Of a DNA stretch of 64,000 nucleotides, positions 47,961-60,640 are shown one piece after another. The notes beneath the pieces were generated by a model. That model did no database searches. It saw only the letters and a program-made list of their open reading frames with translations, and was not told the origin of the DNA. The position numbers and the translations under genes were made by a program. The stretch's first letter is position 1; the number at the start of each line of letters is the position of its first letter. This stretch comes from Rhinopomastus cyanomelas (lineage: Eukaryota; Chordata; Aves; Bucerotiformes; Rhinopomastidae), in assembly GCA_013400115.1 (NCBI GenBank), contig VXBP01002290.1:969307-1033306 (forward strand), read 5' to 3'.

Positions 47961-49099
47961 TAGTTGAGGATCTTTGCCAGCGAAGTAAAAAACTTATAAA
48001 AATCTGAATAAGAAGGCAACACACTTGGACACAGATGCCATCAGAGAGCTCTACAAACTAAAGAGAAAAAACAGGTCAAGGCGCTCATTCCCATTTTTCA
48101 CTAGGAAAACAGACAACAGTAGTCAATACATGACTGTGGGAGTGTCTCTAACGATCTGTCTTCTGACCAAATGCAGTCCTGTAGACAGCCTGGAACCCTT
48201 CAATGGGCAACTGGTGTGACTGTGGCATCATTGCTCTGGGCACTTTGGCCATCTTGCATGATCGAGAGGACAAACTACAGCCATTCTGTGGCTGCCCTTG
48301 AAGGCAACCATGGGGCTGTGCTATCCAACCACCCACCATCAGTCTGAAAGCACTCAGAGCACTCAGGTGTGAATGGGAAGAGGAAAGGAAGTGAGAAAAG
48401 GAGGAGAAATGACTGACTGAGCTGGCCATGGGCAGGTGGCAGGGTTACTCTGAGGAGACAGCAATGGCAGTGAGCTGAGCTTGCGTGAAGTGGTATTAAA
48501 CTGCCACTTCATTAACTGGCTTTTGTTTTCTACCAAACTAGACAGAGCTGACTCCAGCAGAGCAGTGGGCCACCTCTACCAGGGCATGTAGACATCCTGA
48601 AGTAGATTATGTAGTTTGTTAGGACCTCTGAAAAAGCTGAGAACCAAGCTCTAGCCTCCTGTGTCCCCACCCAGAGCTCAGCCCACTCTTCCCTAAATGT
48701 CCTGGAAAATCTCAGGACTAGATTAGAAACTATTACTTTCACCACAAAAAAATTCAATGACAACTTTTTGGTTTTCAGTGACAGAAAGCTGAAATGTTTT
48801 AGTTTTGAACAAAGTTCTTTCCCTCTGCTTTTGGGTACTGAAAACCAAAGAATTTTTACAAGCAAACCTGCTTTTTTTCCTGGTTTGAACAGAATATTTG
48901 CTACTCAGTCAGAGCCTCATGATTTTTTCAGCATTCAAACTTGGACATTTTCTGATGCATTGCTAGAGAAATGAGGGGCTTTTTTTTCCCCCGACAAGAC
49001 CAACTTTTCATTGAAAATCACAGTGAAAGGGAAAATTTCCCATGTTTTTTATCCTTCATCAAAATTGTGAGTGGTGGGAAGGAAGGACACATGGGCTGT
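47961..49099. other. Noncoding stretch, nothing recognised
   Basis: The part at 48735-49060 is unusually rich in AAATTTT, TTTTTCCC and GAAAATC words that look like an old degenerate repeat shared with 53860-54115. Frames up to 111 codons (- strand, 48530-48865) carry no recognisable domain. Confidence 0.35.
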
Positions 49100-49330
49100 G
49101 TCCCACCTCAACATGAGGAAGAACTTCTTTACTGCAAGGGTTACACAGCACTGGAACAAGCTCCGCAGGGAGGTTGTGGAGTTTCCTTCTCTGGAGACTT
49201 TCAAGACCCATCTGGATGTGTTCCTATGTGACCTGTCCTAGACTTTACGGTCCTGCTCATGCAGGGCTGTTGGACTTGATGACCTCTAGAGGTTCTTTCC
49301 AACCTCTAATGATCTGTGTCTGTCTGTGTG
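49100..49330 (+). mobile_element. CR1 LINE, 5'-truncated
   Basis: About 230 bp of CR1 3' end. The frame 49113-49241 is intact and gives the ORF2 C-terminus: it starts MRKNFFTARVTQHWNKL and ends with ETFKTHLDVFLCDLS before TAG. The 3' UTR follows (GACTTGATGACCTCTAGAGG, then TTCTTTCCAACCTCTAATG), with a degenerate GATCTGTGTCTGTCTGTGTG tail. The CTCTAGAGG and CTCTAATG bases differ from the 23221 group, so this is another subfamily. It lacks RT and endonuclease and is inactive. Confidence 0.93.
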
Positions 49331-50035
49331 TCCCAACAGCACCACTGTAGGACTAGCTCTAGGAGAGTTACGTAGACTCAGTTCAAGTAGACTCAGTACT
49401 AGTCACAGCCCCTTCCTGGTCCCTGCCTTGTACTCAGCAGGGAGCAGAAACTGCTTTTGATCTACACTTGCATGGAGCTGCCCAGCACCCAATGGGCTCA
49501 CCAGGTGTGGCTGCCCACAGACCTGTGCCCCCACACCAGTGCCCACATCCAGACAGTCCACTCCAGGCGAGATAGCTGGCCCTTGCTCACTGCACCTTGG
49601 CAAGGTCAAGCTGGGAGTTTTGCGGGCAATTTACACTCGTTTAATTTTCATGGACTCCTGAACTGCTTTTGCTGTGCTGTTGTAAAGCTCGTGTGAAAAT
49701 TTTGACCATGATTTAGATCAAGTCAGTTTGATGGTAAATAGGCAGTGTAGAACTGAGCTCTGCCTCTCCAAACACTCAACTGGAACTAGGGAAGCTGAAC
49801 TCCTGAGCTAGGAATCTATTTTGTGTTCCTGACATAACTGAAGCTGGGCTTTGGATTTAGTCTCCTGTGTTTGGTTTTCAAGTTCGTCAACACTACCTTC
49901 GCCTTGAATTAAGAGTACGTGCACATACTGTGACAGAAGCTCCGTACAACAGCTTACTGAACTACGGCTTGGCAAGCACATGCCTTAGTGCTGAGTAGCA
50001 TGGACGCTGGCTCACAAGTGGCTGTGTGGCTCTGA
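49331..50035. other. Noncoding, nothing recognised
   Basis: About 700 bp with a short direct repeat near 49372-49397 (GTAGACTCAGTTCAA/GTAGACTCAGTACTAG). Frames up to 79 codons, no domain. Confidence 0.4.
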
Positions 50036-50039
50036 AGCA

Positions 50040-50330
50040 GGAAAAGCATTATTTGAAAAAAAATTGGGAATTTCTGCTTTAAAAGGTTTAATCATTTTTA
50101 AATGCAAAATAAAATATTCATAAAGTAACCCAAAGACGTTAAAATGTTCCCTTCGAGGGAAATTATCTCTTTTTAAAATTATCCCTTTTTCTAATAAAGT
50201 AGTAATTTATGTAATCCATATAAAACCACTAACACTCATTCTTCTATTTTTAAACAGCATTGGAGAGCTTTCCCAAGGCCTATTTTATTTTTATGAGAAG
50301 GATTTAAAATCATGATGGGCCAGACTCTTC
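50040..50330. promoter_or_regulatory. AT-rich candidate conserved noncoding block
   Basis: Over two thirds A/T by eye. Contains ATTATCTCTTTTTAAAATTATCCCTTTTTC, a near-tandem repeat of ATTATC(T/C)C-type words, and multiple TAAT sites. No repeat family recognised. Regulatory role is only inferred. Confidence 0.22.
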
Positions 50331-53300
50331 CACACTTCTATCTGCTGACAAGTAACACACTGCTGCCGTAACGCGGGTGAGTGGCAGCGAGGGATGTGTC
50401 GCTGAGCGGAACGTGCACCACTCCACCAGCCGCAGCGGAGCAATACCAGGCTGACAGATTCACTGCCCTGAACACAAGGCCATCTGACTTGGAGCTTGCT
50501 GAACAAGTTGTAAATCAGGAGATCTTTATGTTTCTAGACACACATTTCAAGAAAAACAAGGATAAAGGATCTCTATGTGGAGCTATTTGTTCTGCGCGGT
50601 CTCTTACCCAGTGTAATATTTTTATTGCTTCACAACGAGCCTGCGTATTGCGATTTGTCTAGACTGCATAGGAGGGAGCTTTACCCTTTCAAAGCAAGTC
50701 AGGGCTGCATCCCTGGTTTTCACCCAAATAAACTACAGCTGAGTCACAGTGCTCCCTGGAGCTTGCTCCTCCAGGGATGCTGCTGTGCTCCAACCTGTAC
50801 CTACGACATGCAGAAAGGAAAATCTGCCCTTAAGTAACCGTACACCTGTGACTTATAGGGCCTCAGTTTTGGATCTGGTTAGTGTGGCAAGACAGAGCAA
50901 ATGAACTGTCCTAGAAATGACAGAGGATTTTGCATGGCATTGCAGACACAAACTGAGGGAGACACTCTATCGTCACCACTCAAACGAGCCGGGGCTAAAG
51001 TCTACTCAGATAACAAAACAATCCCGCCTGCAATCTCATAGTTCCTCTCTGCCCCTTATTTCTCCCTCAAATAATTCAGATATTTTAGCCCTTCCAGACA
51101 AAACCTGGAGCTCTAAATTAAAATGTCATCTGTTAGTAAAGAAACTAGGCTATGTTTTTCATTCCTGAGAAAGGACTCACTTATGCTTATGACTATAAGT
51201 TGCTAGTGATTAAGCAACTGGCATATTTTCACACTCATTAAAAGAAACACGGTGTGTTCGCCTTTCTAAGAAAAGGCATCTTGTTTGTAATACTGTAATA
51301 CATTGGGAACACCTTCTAATTGGTTTCTAGTGCCCCTTGCCAAAATTCAGACACAAGTTTGTTTATTTACACAAGGAAAAAAATAAAACATTGTATAATT
51401 AGTCGAGTAATGGACTCCTAAGTTCAGCAGCGCGGAGGTATGCAGAACTGACAAAGTTTTTAAGATTCCATTTTGGTTTATGAAATATCTCAATAGGTAG
51501 CCCAGACTGCATCACAGCTATTGTAGCAATGTGCTGCTCAATGTGGTGTTTGTGTTGAGATGGAAAACTTTGACATGTTTGATTTTTATGCAAGTCAATT
51601 AACTTGTTTTTTAAAACTGTAAGGGCATGCTTTGCAAATAAGATTACTTACTATAAATTATGAGAACATAGGGCTCCATTCAGACAAAAATGTTACACAC
51701 CCCTTACACATGCATAAGTCTTCAGAATATAGTTCTGCACCCTGACAACCTATTCAGCTAGGGGTAGGAGCTTATTTTGGTCTATTCCATAGGGGCTTTC
51801 CCACAAAGATACGAACAAAAGGGGATAGAGACTTAATTAGAATGTCTCTCTGCACCCCACCTTGCTTTGCACCACCCAGGCAATTCCAACAGGCCAAAAC
51901 CTCTCCTTATGTGGTGAAGGCAGGAATTCTTTTTTCAGTTAAGTCAGCCCACAGCAGAATTAGCAATGGTATGTCCCCCTCACCACAGCACAGACAGACA
52001 TTTGGCCATTCCCACCTGCGAGGTCTGCTCTCAACACTCACACTTAAGCATGGTCTATTGACTGCAGTCATGTCCATCTGTTAACACAACATTCATTGTG
52101 CTTGGCCTCGGCTCAGACGGGACCCTAGCACTGAGGCATCGGGGCAAAGCTGTCCCTGGAAGAAATGACACTGAAAAGCAGGAATGACATGCAACTCTCG
52201 CAAATGAAGGTGGCAGAGATACTGCAGTCAGCACGAACCATTTCCTTTTGGAGCAGCGGACATTTACTCAAGGCTTGTTGTGTCCAAAACGCAGATTCTC
52301 CCATGGGTGCACGAGAAACTCCGGATGTCTCTTTGGCATCTAAAATGTAACATAAAGAGCTGCAGATATGTGCTTGGGGCTCAGAGGTGACCGCAGTGCC
52401 AATACATACACAAAGCAAATCCAGAGACAAGTATGAGTCAGAGAAACAAAAACGGCAGAGTTTTGTCCAGGTCCTTTCCATTTTTACATGTGGAGGGAAT
52501 CTTTACCTAAGCAAATCATCCCATTGATTACATATGTGAGCAAGAATTGCTTGCATGAAGAAAGCTTACTGGATCTGGTCCCTGCTTTATGCACACTGAG
52601 ATGTAAAGCCAACACTTACTAAGTCCAAGACTTGTTCCTATTAGTTTTGAATATTAGGTTAAGGCACAGGAGACCACACAGCAGAGCACTTTGTCTTCCT
52701 TGCCAGCTTCAGTCTAGGTAATGAAGTCATTCTTACTTGAGTTTGATTTTAGATTGTTGGTTCTAATTTACAGTCTGCAGGACTGATAGTTCTGTATTTT
52801 GTAGATTAGTCATTTACCTCAAAATGTCTTTCACCTAGACAAAAAGTTTAAAAACAGGGAGAGAAGACCGAGAAGATTAAGAGACAAATGGCTTTCCTTG
52901 TGCCCTGGACACATTCTGGACAATCTCTTTGCAGACTGCTCTCAGAGCTCACTCTCAGCTTAGAGTAGCAAACTCACCTCGTAGAAATAGTTACACACGT
53001 TCACAGGAGCACAAGTGTGCACATAGACACTCAGAAAGGGGGATTCAGTCAGAACCCCTTTTAAGGTTGGGGTTCCCATATGTTCAGAATAAGGTAAGAT
53101 GCTGCTGTGATCAGGAATCAGCCATGCTGTTCATCAGAACTGGCCCACCATGGAAGGAAAGACATTCTTCCCATTCATCAGGAGAACCAGTGTGGCTACG
53201 TGCCTCTGAGCAGCCTTACAATGTCGGGTCAACTGTTGTTACTGGCAAGACACTGCTGTGGAAAGCCTGCAAGAGAATCAGGGACTCATCACTACCAGTA

Positions 53301-55065
53301 TGTGTTGCTATGGACACCATTGAAGAAAAGCAAAATCATTTGAGAAGGAAATAAAGGACACTTTTCCACCAATAGTGATGGACGTTCTAATAGGTTAGTG
53401 ATCCTGGTGGAATGCTAATCAACAGCACACAGAAAGATTTGGAAGTAATGAAATGTTAGTATTCCTAGTGAAGGAGTAAGTACATCATCACACATACAGG
53501 ATCTGTATAACACTTAGTACCAGAAACAGGCATCACACGTCGATGCCCTCAGTGAGTCAGATAATACTTCTGTCTTAAGAGTCTTTTTTTCAAGCTACAA
53601 GCCATATTCACCCGAAAAGCCCACCTACACTGTCCCGCTGAACCAAACACATAAATGAAGCCAAGTTCCTCACCTGGCTAAACCTGCAGAGTGCACCTGT
53701 CACCAGCAAAGTGAGGGATCTGCCATCTGACTGGAGCCACGAGACAAACTAACTTTCCCATTCCTCCCAGCTCTGGCGAATAATTTAAATGTGTGCTCAG
53801 AGCTCACAAAAATCAACTCTTTGTCAAATTTTTGGTGAGCTGAAAAGTGAGAAATACCGGCTCAGAATCACACCGAATGCTCTGTTCAATGTAAAGAATT
53901 TCATTTTGATTGAGATGGGATTTCGTCTTGCACAGGTTAAAAAGGCATGGATTTCTGCAGAAGAATTAAATCTTCTCAATTCAATAAGAATTGAAAGTCT
54001 CATTCAAAACAAAGACAAACATTTTCAATCAAAAAATAACTTGAAAATACTCTGAAAACATCAGAACAAAGTAGTTTATTTTTTAAAAAAATTGTTGAAT
54101 GTTTTCAAAGCTGGAAAGTGGCCACATTTTTCAGCTGGATGTGAGTCTGTAGAATGTTACCCAGCCCTCAGTCACCAGTTTTGCCCCTAAAAGCCTGCTG
54201 AGACATTTTTCTCATCTGTACAGGAAGATAAATCTATTGACCCCAGGAAGACAACTTGCACAGGCAGGGCCAGGAGCATTTACTGTTTTGATAGAACCTA
54301 AACTGTTACAGCAGAAATATAGAAACAGGGACATTTTCTCTAAGGGACCTTCAATCTAGTTTCATTTGCAGTACAATGAAATGAATCCAAAATACTAAGA
54401 AGAGGGACAAGGGTTACAGAATAAACTATGAAGCTGCTCAGTAAGGCTAGAAGGCAGCAATATCTCTTAAAATCAATAAAATATTTGTCTCACATCTTGC
54501 AAACGACACCTCAGAAATGATGCTCAGGAGCATGTGAGGCAGGAGAGGATTTGGGGATGATTTGCATTCGGGCTGTTTCATACTTGCAGTAGAGCTTCTC
54601 ATGGATTTGGGGGATTCAATTCTACTATTCAGGGCTACACCAATCTTTACTTTTTTGATTTGTTTTTAAAGGATATTGGACTTGTTGGGCTGTGCCATGT
54701 ATGTGTCTATATGTTCTCTCAGCTATGAATATGAAACTCCTGACAACAACCCCCAAAAGCAATGGTGGGAAGAGATATTTAGTAGCTCCCACTATTAAAT
54801 TCAGCTATTATTAAAAAGCAAGGAACCAACGCAAGGCCTGGCTCTGTGGGATGGATGGACAGACTAGGATTCAAGCCATGTCTCAGAGTGCTGCTTATTC
54901 CTGGTTCGTATCACCTGGCTTGTGGTTCACAGGCAAGGCAATGCTCCCCAGGAGCAAGAGGGCCAGGTTAGTGCTGTCTAAGACTGGGTCCAGATATATT
55001 TGGTAAAACGAGCTCCAGAAAGTCACTTTCAAGACATAAATTCACAGGAAACCAGGTTTCACATG
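50331..55065. other. Long noncoding stretch, nothing recognised
   Basis: About 4.7 kb. Open frames reach 141 codons (52929-53354 on +), without a recognisable domain. The part at 53860-54115 is rich in GAAAATTT/TTTTCAA words and gives a chance 88-codon + frame. The part at 54840-54960 has a weak MIR-like look (GACTAGGATTCAAGCC) but is too decayed to call. Confidence 0.4.
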
Positions 55066-55077
55066 TTCTTTGGCTTA

Positions 55078-55126
55078 ATATTTTATAAATATTAATGTTT
55101 ATATTATTTTATAAATATTGCATTTT
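55078..55126. repeat. AT-rich direct repeat
   Basis: ATTTTATAAATATTAATG at the left recurs as ATTTTATAAATATTGCAT about 28 bp later, separated by TTTATATT. A short local AT duplication. Confidence 0.7.
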
Positions 55127-56200
55127 CCCTCTCAGTGTTCCAAGTATTGCTTGCAATGAACAGTGCAGCAGGTCGCTAGAGGCTGCAGGAGTAGCTGTCC
55201 CAAACGTGACCATAGGGAGATCTCTGGCCCACTTCTAAGTCCACATGTTGTATCCTTTTCTGAAGGTAGGTCTGCAGAGAAAGCAGAAGCCTCCTGCTCT
55301 GCCTAGGGACAGTTTTCTTTGGGTCTGCTGGCGCACAGGCACCAAACAGACAGGTATCGTTATATCAGATTCTCTACCTGAACAGCCACATAAGTTTCTA
55401 CTCTGCCCTTCAACACAGCTGCACACTACAAAGTGACTCAAGGAGTCCTAATAGCAGACTTCCATTTTAACTCTATCAAAATTGCAAAGGCTCTAACTGG
55501 AAACTTCTCAAAAGCTCCTCAAGAGTGGGCAATGCAGATCCAGAATCCATTTATTTTACAGAAGAAAGAAAGGGATGATAAAAGAGCCCATGTTTTGCTT
55601 CGGTTTTACAGAGAGCTAAAGAAATCCCACAAAGCTGAACTTCCAAAGAAAAACAATTGTGCAATCTCATGAAATATCTACTATTTATTGAAAAAAGAAA
55701 CATTTTCATTGCAATATTATGGCCACCCTTAGAGAAATATAAGAGACAAAGGGAAATTTCACTGGTAGCAAATTACTGTGACAACAGCAGAAAGATTTTA
55801 GGCAATGAGAAATAGAGACTTCTGAAAAGACTTAAAAGCAGATTAAGATGTTCAATACATATAAGATAGTTAATGGGAATAAAGAAAAAAACCCTAATGA
55901 CGTCAATACGTTTATTGGCTGCATATGCAGAGGCTGGTACAGAACTGAAATGAAAGAGGGAGGGGACAACCACTCCTTCAGTGTGTGATAGCATCCTCCA
56001 CATTGTTGAGAGGCAGGAGAAAGGAAAAAAAGCAAAGGGAAAGTAGCACTGCCTTACTTCTACCTCCCCCATCCTCCCTTTTGCCCTACAAATCCACTCT
56101 GGGAGAAGATACGGCTTAGAATTGAATTATTTTGCTTTGGAATTTCTCTTGCCCTTGAGAAACTCTCAGTCTTCTTCTTTTTCTCATTACTTCAGAATGA
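55127..56200. other. Noncoding, nothing recognised
   Basis: About 1.1 kb AT-rich; - frames of 99 and 67 codons at 55773-56072 lie in two phases and carry no recognisable domain. Confidence 0.4.
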
Positions 56201-56204
56201 CCAC

Positions 56205-56290
56205 ATTTGAAATTGGGGTTTTCTGCAGCTCCTAGGGAAGTTAAGTACCTAAATCCCACTTTTAAAAGAAGAATTGCACCTATTACCTTT
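56205..56290 (-). repeat. Old amniote repeat fragment (uncertain)
   Basis: On the minus strand it reads AATAGGTGCAATTC, AAGTGGGATTTAGGTACTTA and ACTTCCCTAGGAGC. This resembles the GGGACTTAGGTGCCTAACTCC type of old LINE or SINE tail seen in reptiles and birds. A related TGGGTGTCTAATCGCAGGCA occurs near 56486. Family not assignable. Confidence 0.35.
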
Positions 56291-57283
56291 TTTTTGGGGA
56301 AAAAAAAACCCCAAACAAAATTTTACTACAACCGACTATAAAATTCACAGTATCAGAAACAAACATGAGCGGCAAGGCTACATCTGCTGTGTTTCATGGA
56401 ACGGTGCATTATTGTCTCCTAGAGAGCTGTGAATTTCTGCATCCAAAACACAAACTGTAATCTTATTCCTCATTTTTGTCTGCTTGGGTGTCTAATCGCA
56501 GGCACCCAGACCTGAAAAAATTAACCTTAAGCTCTGTTGGCGTTCCTCTGAAGCTTTAGGAGTAAGAGGAACCTAGTCTGGCTGTCTGAAAAGTTTCATT
56601 CAGATTGCCTTAAATATTTTGTGGATGATTGCAGTCTGAACATTTGACTACATGCCACTTCATTAGACTCACTCTTTTTTTTGTTGTTCGTACCATAGAT
56701 GGGAAATTAAAAATCATCTCTTTAAAAACTCTGATATTTAATTTCCCACAAGATACGAGAGATCTTTGGAGCAGTGTCTGGAAAAAAATTAGGATAATAA
56801 GGTGTATAAATCTCTGCTTCATTTGAAACAAGGCATAAAAGCCAACCCCACATTAATTTTTCTGCTGAAGGAACTTCAATAAGTTTTAAAGTAAGTGTTT
56901 CATTTACTGCCACATGCCACACATACATGGCAAACAGTTTATCCAAACCACAACACTCAGCTGTTCCTGGTTAGGTGAACCAGCCCTCCCTGAACACCCA
57001 AGCTGCTCGTTGTTCCCTCGGGACTCTCCACCAGGGTGCTGCTGAGCACTTTGGCTGGATCCAAGGGTGAGCAGTCTCTCTGCAAAGGTGACTCAGGGTT
57101 GAGTACGTGCTTTAGATTTTGTTGGCTCAGACCAGAATGCTCTGCACATTTGAAAACAGCTTAAACACAGCGTAACTCCCCCTGACGTGGTGGTCCAGCT
57201 GTAATGGCTTCTCCATGTAGTTCTCAGGGAACATTATTAGACTTCCCAGTTAACGAGAACACTCCACTGTGTGTACACACAAC
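56291..57283. other. Noncoding, nothing recognised
   Basis: About 1 kb, AT-rich. A run TTTTTTTTGGGGAAAAAAAA near 56288-56308 is a short self-complementary homopolymer pair. Frames up to 74 codons, no domain. Confidence 0.4.
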
Positions 57284-58075
57284 TGTACTGGGTTTGTGTG
57301 GCCATGTTTTGGTAGTGGGGGTGCTACAGGGGTGGCTTTGGTGAGAAGCTGCCAGAAACTCCCCCTCTGTCTGATGCAGCCAATGCCAGTCAGCTCTGAG
57401 ACAAACCCACTGCTGGCCAAGGCGCAGCACCACAGCTGCTGATGGGAAGACAGAAGTTAGAACGTGAGAGAAATTACTCTGCAGACACGAAGGTCAAGGG
57501 AGGAGGAGGGAGGAGGTGCTCCAGGTGTCAAAGCAGGGGGTCCTCTGAAGCCTGTGGTGAGCCAAACAGTTGGGCTGAGATAAAGGGAGTTTAATAGGAC
57601 AGAAAAGGAAAATACAAATAATAAAAAAAATCCACCCAAATATTCATCATCATAATGATAAAAGAACAAGGATACACAAAATGAGTGAGGCATGATGCAC
57701 TTGCTCACCATCTGCTAACAGGTGCCCACCCAGTTCCCAGGCAGTGGTCCCCTGCTAGATTTCCCTCCAGTTTACATACTGGGCACAATGTCCTATGGTC
57801 TAGAGCATCTCTTTAGCCATTCTGGGTCAGCCATTCTGCTGTGCCTCCTCTGGCCTCTTGTGCCCCCCAGCCTACTTTCTGGTGGGGTGGTGTGAGAGGC
57901 TGAGAAGTCCTTGACTTAGTGTAAACCCTAACTAAAAAAATCACGGTGTTATCAGCATTACTCTCATCCTAAGTCTAAAACATGGCACTGAAACAGCTAC
58001 TGGGGAGAAAACTCTGTCTTGGCCAAAACCAGGGCAGGTGGGCATCTGCTGTCCATCCAGGGTCAACCCATCACA
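57284..58075 (+). mobile_element. Solitary avian ERV LTR, interrupted
   Basis: The left end, TGTACTGGGTTTGTGTGGCC (from 57284), and the following GGTGGCTTTGGTGAGAAGCT and CCACTGCTGGCCAAGGC match my memory of a common bird endogenous-retrovirus LTR. The expected right end, GGTCAACCCATCACA, lies at 58061-58075, preceded by GGTGGGCATCTGCTGTCCA. So both termini survive in + orientation (57284-57561 and 58037-58075), but the middle is replaced by an LTR in the opposite direction. No internal gag, pol or env sequence is present. The flanking 5-mers ACAAC and ATGAC are only partly alike, so a target-site duplication is doubtful. Confidence 0.8.
57550..58036 (-). mobile_element. Second avian ERV LTR, minus orientation, nested in the first
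   Basis: On the minus strand it starts at 58036 with a GGTTTTGGCCAAGACAGAGT segment. It then has ACACCGTGATTTTTTTAGTT and TAAGTCAAGGACTTCTCAGC, a TATA-box counterpart within CCAGTATGTAAACTGG (about 57767-57782), and ends near CTATTAAACTCCCTTTATCT (about 57577-57596). That is the promoter-to-poly(A) order of another widespread bird LTR. Its 3' end is lost: the boundary lies somewhere in 57541-57562 and cannot be fixed because the two elements share GGTGAG-like bases there. No coding region. Confidence 0.8.
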
Positions 58076-59820
58076 ATGACATAAGAATCCAGTAAGCTAC
58101 TTGGTGAAAAGAGGCTTTTCACATCCTTTTGAAGCCAAGAGCCTATGAGATAGACAGAGGAAAAAGATTTCTAATGGAGCACTGAGATTTAATTTAGGGT
58201 TTGATTATGACTAAGAGAGTGAGGTTTGTTTGCAAGATCTTTAAGGTTCAACTAAATGACCTCATTTATTGTGTAAGTGTTACCTACAAAACAACATTTT
58301 GTCTACTTGTTCCAAAAGGATATGATGAAAGTCTGCTTAATAGTAACAGAATATTTCACCTTGTTTCATCGGGCTATTAAGTCCCTTCACCAATTGATGC
58401 CTGTTTACACTAATTTTTGAGCAATATTCTTCACTATTCTGCTGCACCATAAAAGAAATAGAGTGCCTTTGGAGGAACAGATCTATACAAAGGGCAAGCT
58501 AAAATGAACCAAGTATGCTGTATCTCCAAATGTCCAAAGCAAAGTAGGTGGAGGAGGGAAGGAAAATGATCTTCTGTCCATTTTTCACTCACAAACAATG
58601 TTATGAAGTGCTTGGAATACCAGAAAGCTCATTTTAAAACAGAGGAGTGATGTTTACACTGGCCTTTATATAAATACGTATGGAGTTTATGTACGTTTTC
58701 CCCTAGAAGTTAAAATCAGATTGTTTACTGCTGCGAAAAGGTGCTGGAGGGTTTTATTGCACAGGTACCAAACAGTGGCTTGGCAGACATATTCTGAACC
58801 ACAGCCTGCTCCACCATTTGTTCAGAGAAATGTGTGTTCAGATCTGTGTGATTGGGGGTCCCTCCATATCCAGGCTATGAGCCCTGGGTAGTGGCACTGC
58901 CTTAACTAAAGCAAACTAAGAGTGAGCAGAATGTTTTTGTACTGGTAGAGATAAGATGATTTTACTGTGGCATACTTTGCACCACAGAGTGCAGCAGGTA
59001 CTTCCCACTAATACAGCAGAGTATGGCCCATGCGTCCGCTGCATCTTCCTCTAGACCGTGGCTTTACATCCAAGCTGGGTAGTAAGTTCCTAGGAGTAGG
59101 TCAGATATAAAGATAGTACTATGTCAGAAGGAAAATACTATTAGTGTTGTATCTATACAAGGGATATACTGGTTATATTCTCCTGTATGAAACCCTCCCC
59201 CACAAACCAAGGAACAACGTACCCTTATTGCTCCTAAATCACCAATATTGATCAAATGTCCTCATTCCTGCTTCACTTGGCTCTTGGGACTGAGAATCCC
59301 TGCAAGCATGTCAGTTCTGGTGGTGGCTTTGTGATCTGGATCTACGCAGAGACCAACAACTCATTCTACACAGCCCACTATGCAGGCATCAGATGACTGT
59401 GGCTTTCAGTTACTACCTCTGGACTGAAGCCAGAAGCCTAGCGGTGAAAAGCTCTTTATACCATTACCAATCCCTCGAGCCACCCAGTCCTTCTCCATTG
59501 CATACAGGTTTATAGTGTTGTGCCTTAAGATCTGTTCTGGTCCTGAGTAACGTTCTTTGTGATGGGAGTCTTGCCACTCCCCCTCTCATGAGGGGGGAAA
59601 AAAATTGAGGAGGGAGTGTGAAACCTATTTTCAAACTCTGTTATGATTATCTGATGCAGCTACTAGACTTGGATTCTCTGAGGGAGAGACTTCAGTCCTG
59701 GGGAACGTCTGTCTTGGGCGAAGACTCCAGTGTGGTCTAAGACCTATGCACCTTCAGTCAGGGCTGCTGCCTTCAGCTTGTTGGTAGCTCTTGCACAGGA
59801 GCACCCATGTGCTGCCAGTG
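58076..59820. other. Noncoding stretch, nothing recognised
   Basis: About 1.75 kb AT-rich, few open frames. A perfect 7-bp hairpin CCCCCTC-TCAT-GAGGGGG lies at 59579-59596, next to AAAAAAATTG; it is too short to interpret. Confidence 0.4.
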
Positions 59821-59831
59821 ACCCTCATAGG

Positions 59832-59893
59832 GACGGCTGTGAAGCTTTCTGGGATGGCTATAAAGCTTTTGGGGATAGCTTCAGGCTGGCTGG
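59832..59893 (+). repeat. Degenerate 21-bp triplicate
   Basis: Three units of 20-21 bp: GACGGCTGTGAAGCTTTCTGG, GATGGCTATAAAGCTTTTGGG and GATAGCTTCAGGCTGGCTGG. Being about 21 bp, they keep frame and give a seven-residue periodicity (GCEAFWD, GYKAFGD, SFRLAGM) in a 73-codon + frame. I regard that frame as chance; no exon signals support it. Confidence 0.6.
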
Positions 59894-60640
59894 GATGAAG
59901 TGCACATACAGGTTGGTCTGGTCTCAAGCACTGGTTCAGAACCAGGCTTAAATAAACCCCTGGAGAGGGCAGAATGTACAGCTTTCCCCCAGAGCATCTG
60001 TTCTCAGCTGGTTTCCATTTAAAACATCCACTGAAAGAGTTAGAGGCTGAATTTTGCCATCTCTGCAGCACCCATCCTCCAGTTCAGCACAGCAAACTGA
60101 GTTGCTGTGACGTTATACCTGTGCAGATCTTTCTTCATCAACTTTTCACCCAGACTTCTCATAGAGCAGCTGCTTTTCCATACAGAGTTCGCTGCAGGAG
60201 ACTTAACAGTAACACATTGGTACCCAGCCTTCACGAAAGAGGGCTGTAAGCTGCTGATCCTGCAATAACACCTCGAAGGATTTAGAGCCTTTAATGTTGA
60301 TTGCTGAATATTTCTGTTCCCCTCTGAACCAGTCCAACAGTTGTTTCAAGTGAATGTATTCATTCCCTTCCTCTTAACCATTGGAGCTTCTCACTTGGTC
60401 TGGGAGCAAGAAAGAGGGAATGAAAGGGTCTCTTCAAATTTGCTGTAGCTGCTCTCTTAAAAGAGAGCATTGACACAGGTTCTGCAGCTCTCGCGTGCAG
60501 CAGGGCTCCCCGAGGACCCACAGGCACAGCGAGACTGCAGGATCCTTGTGGGCGCTCCAGGAGAGCGCGTCCGTTCTCCTCCCTGCTGGACAAGAGTATC
60601 GTATCTATTCCTAGCATGGATCTACCAGGTGGCAGCATTC
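59894..60640. other. Noncoding, nothing recognised
   Basis: Frames up to 92 codons on both strands, unrecognised. AACCAGGCTTAAATAAACCC near 59941 may be the remains of a repeat. Confidence 0.35.

Noticed and set aside
52929..53354. 141-codon + open frame
   Set aside because: No recognised motif, and a second phase of 78 codons is open over the same bases.
57279..58080. Target-site duplication ACAAC/ATGAC around the outer LTR
   Set aside because: Only three of five bases agree, so it cannot be claimed.
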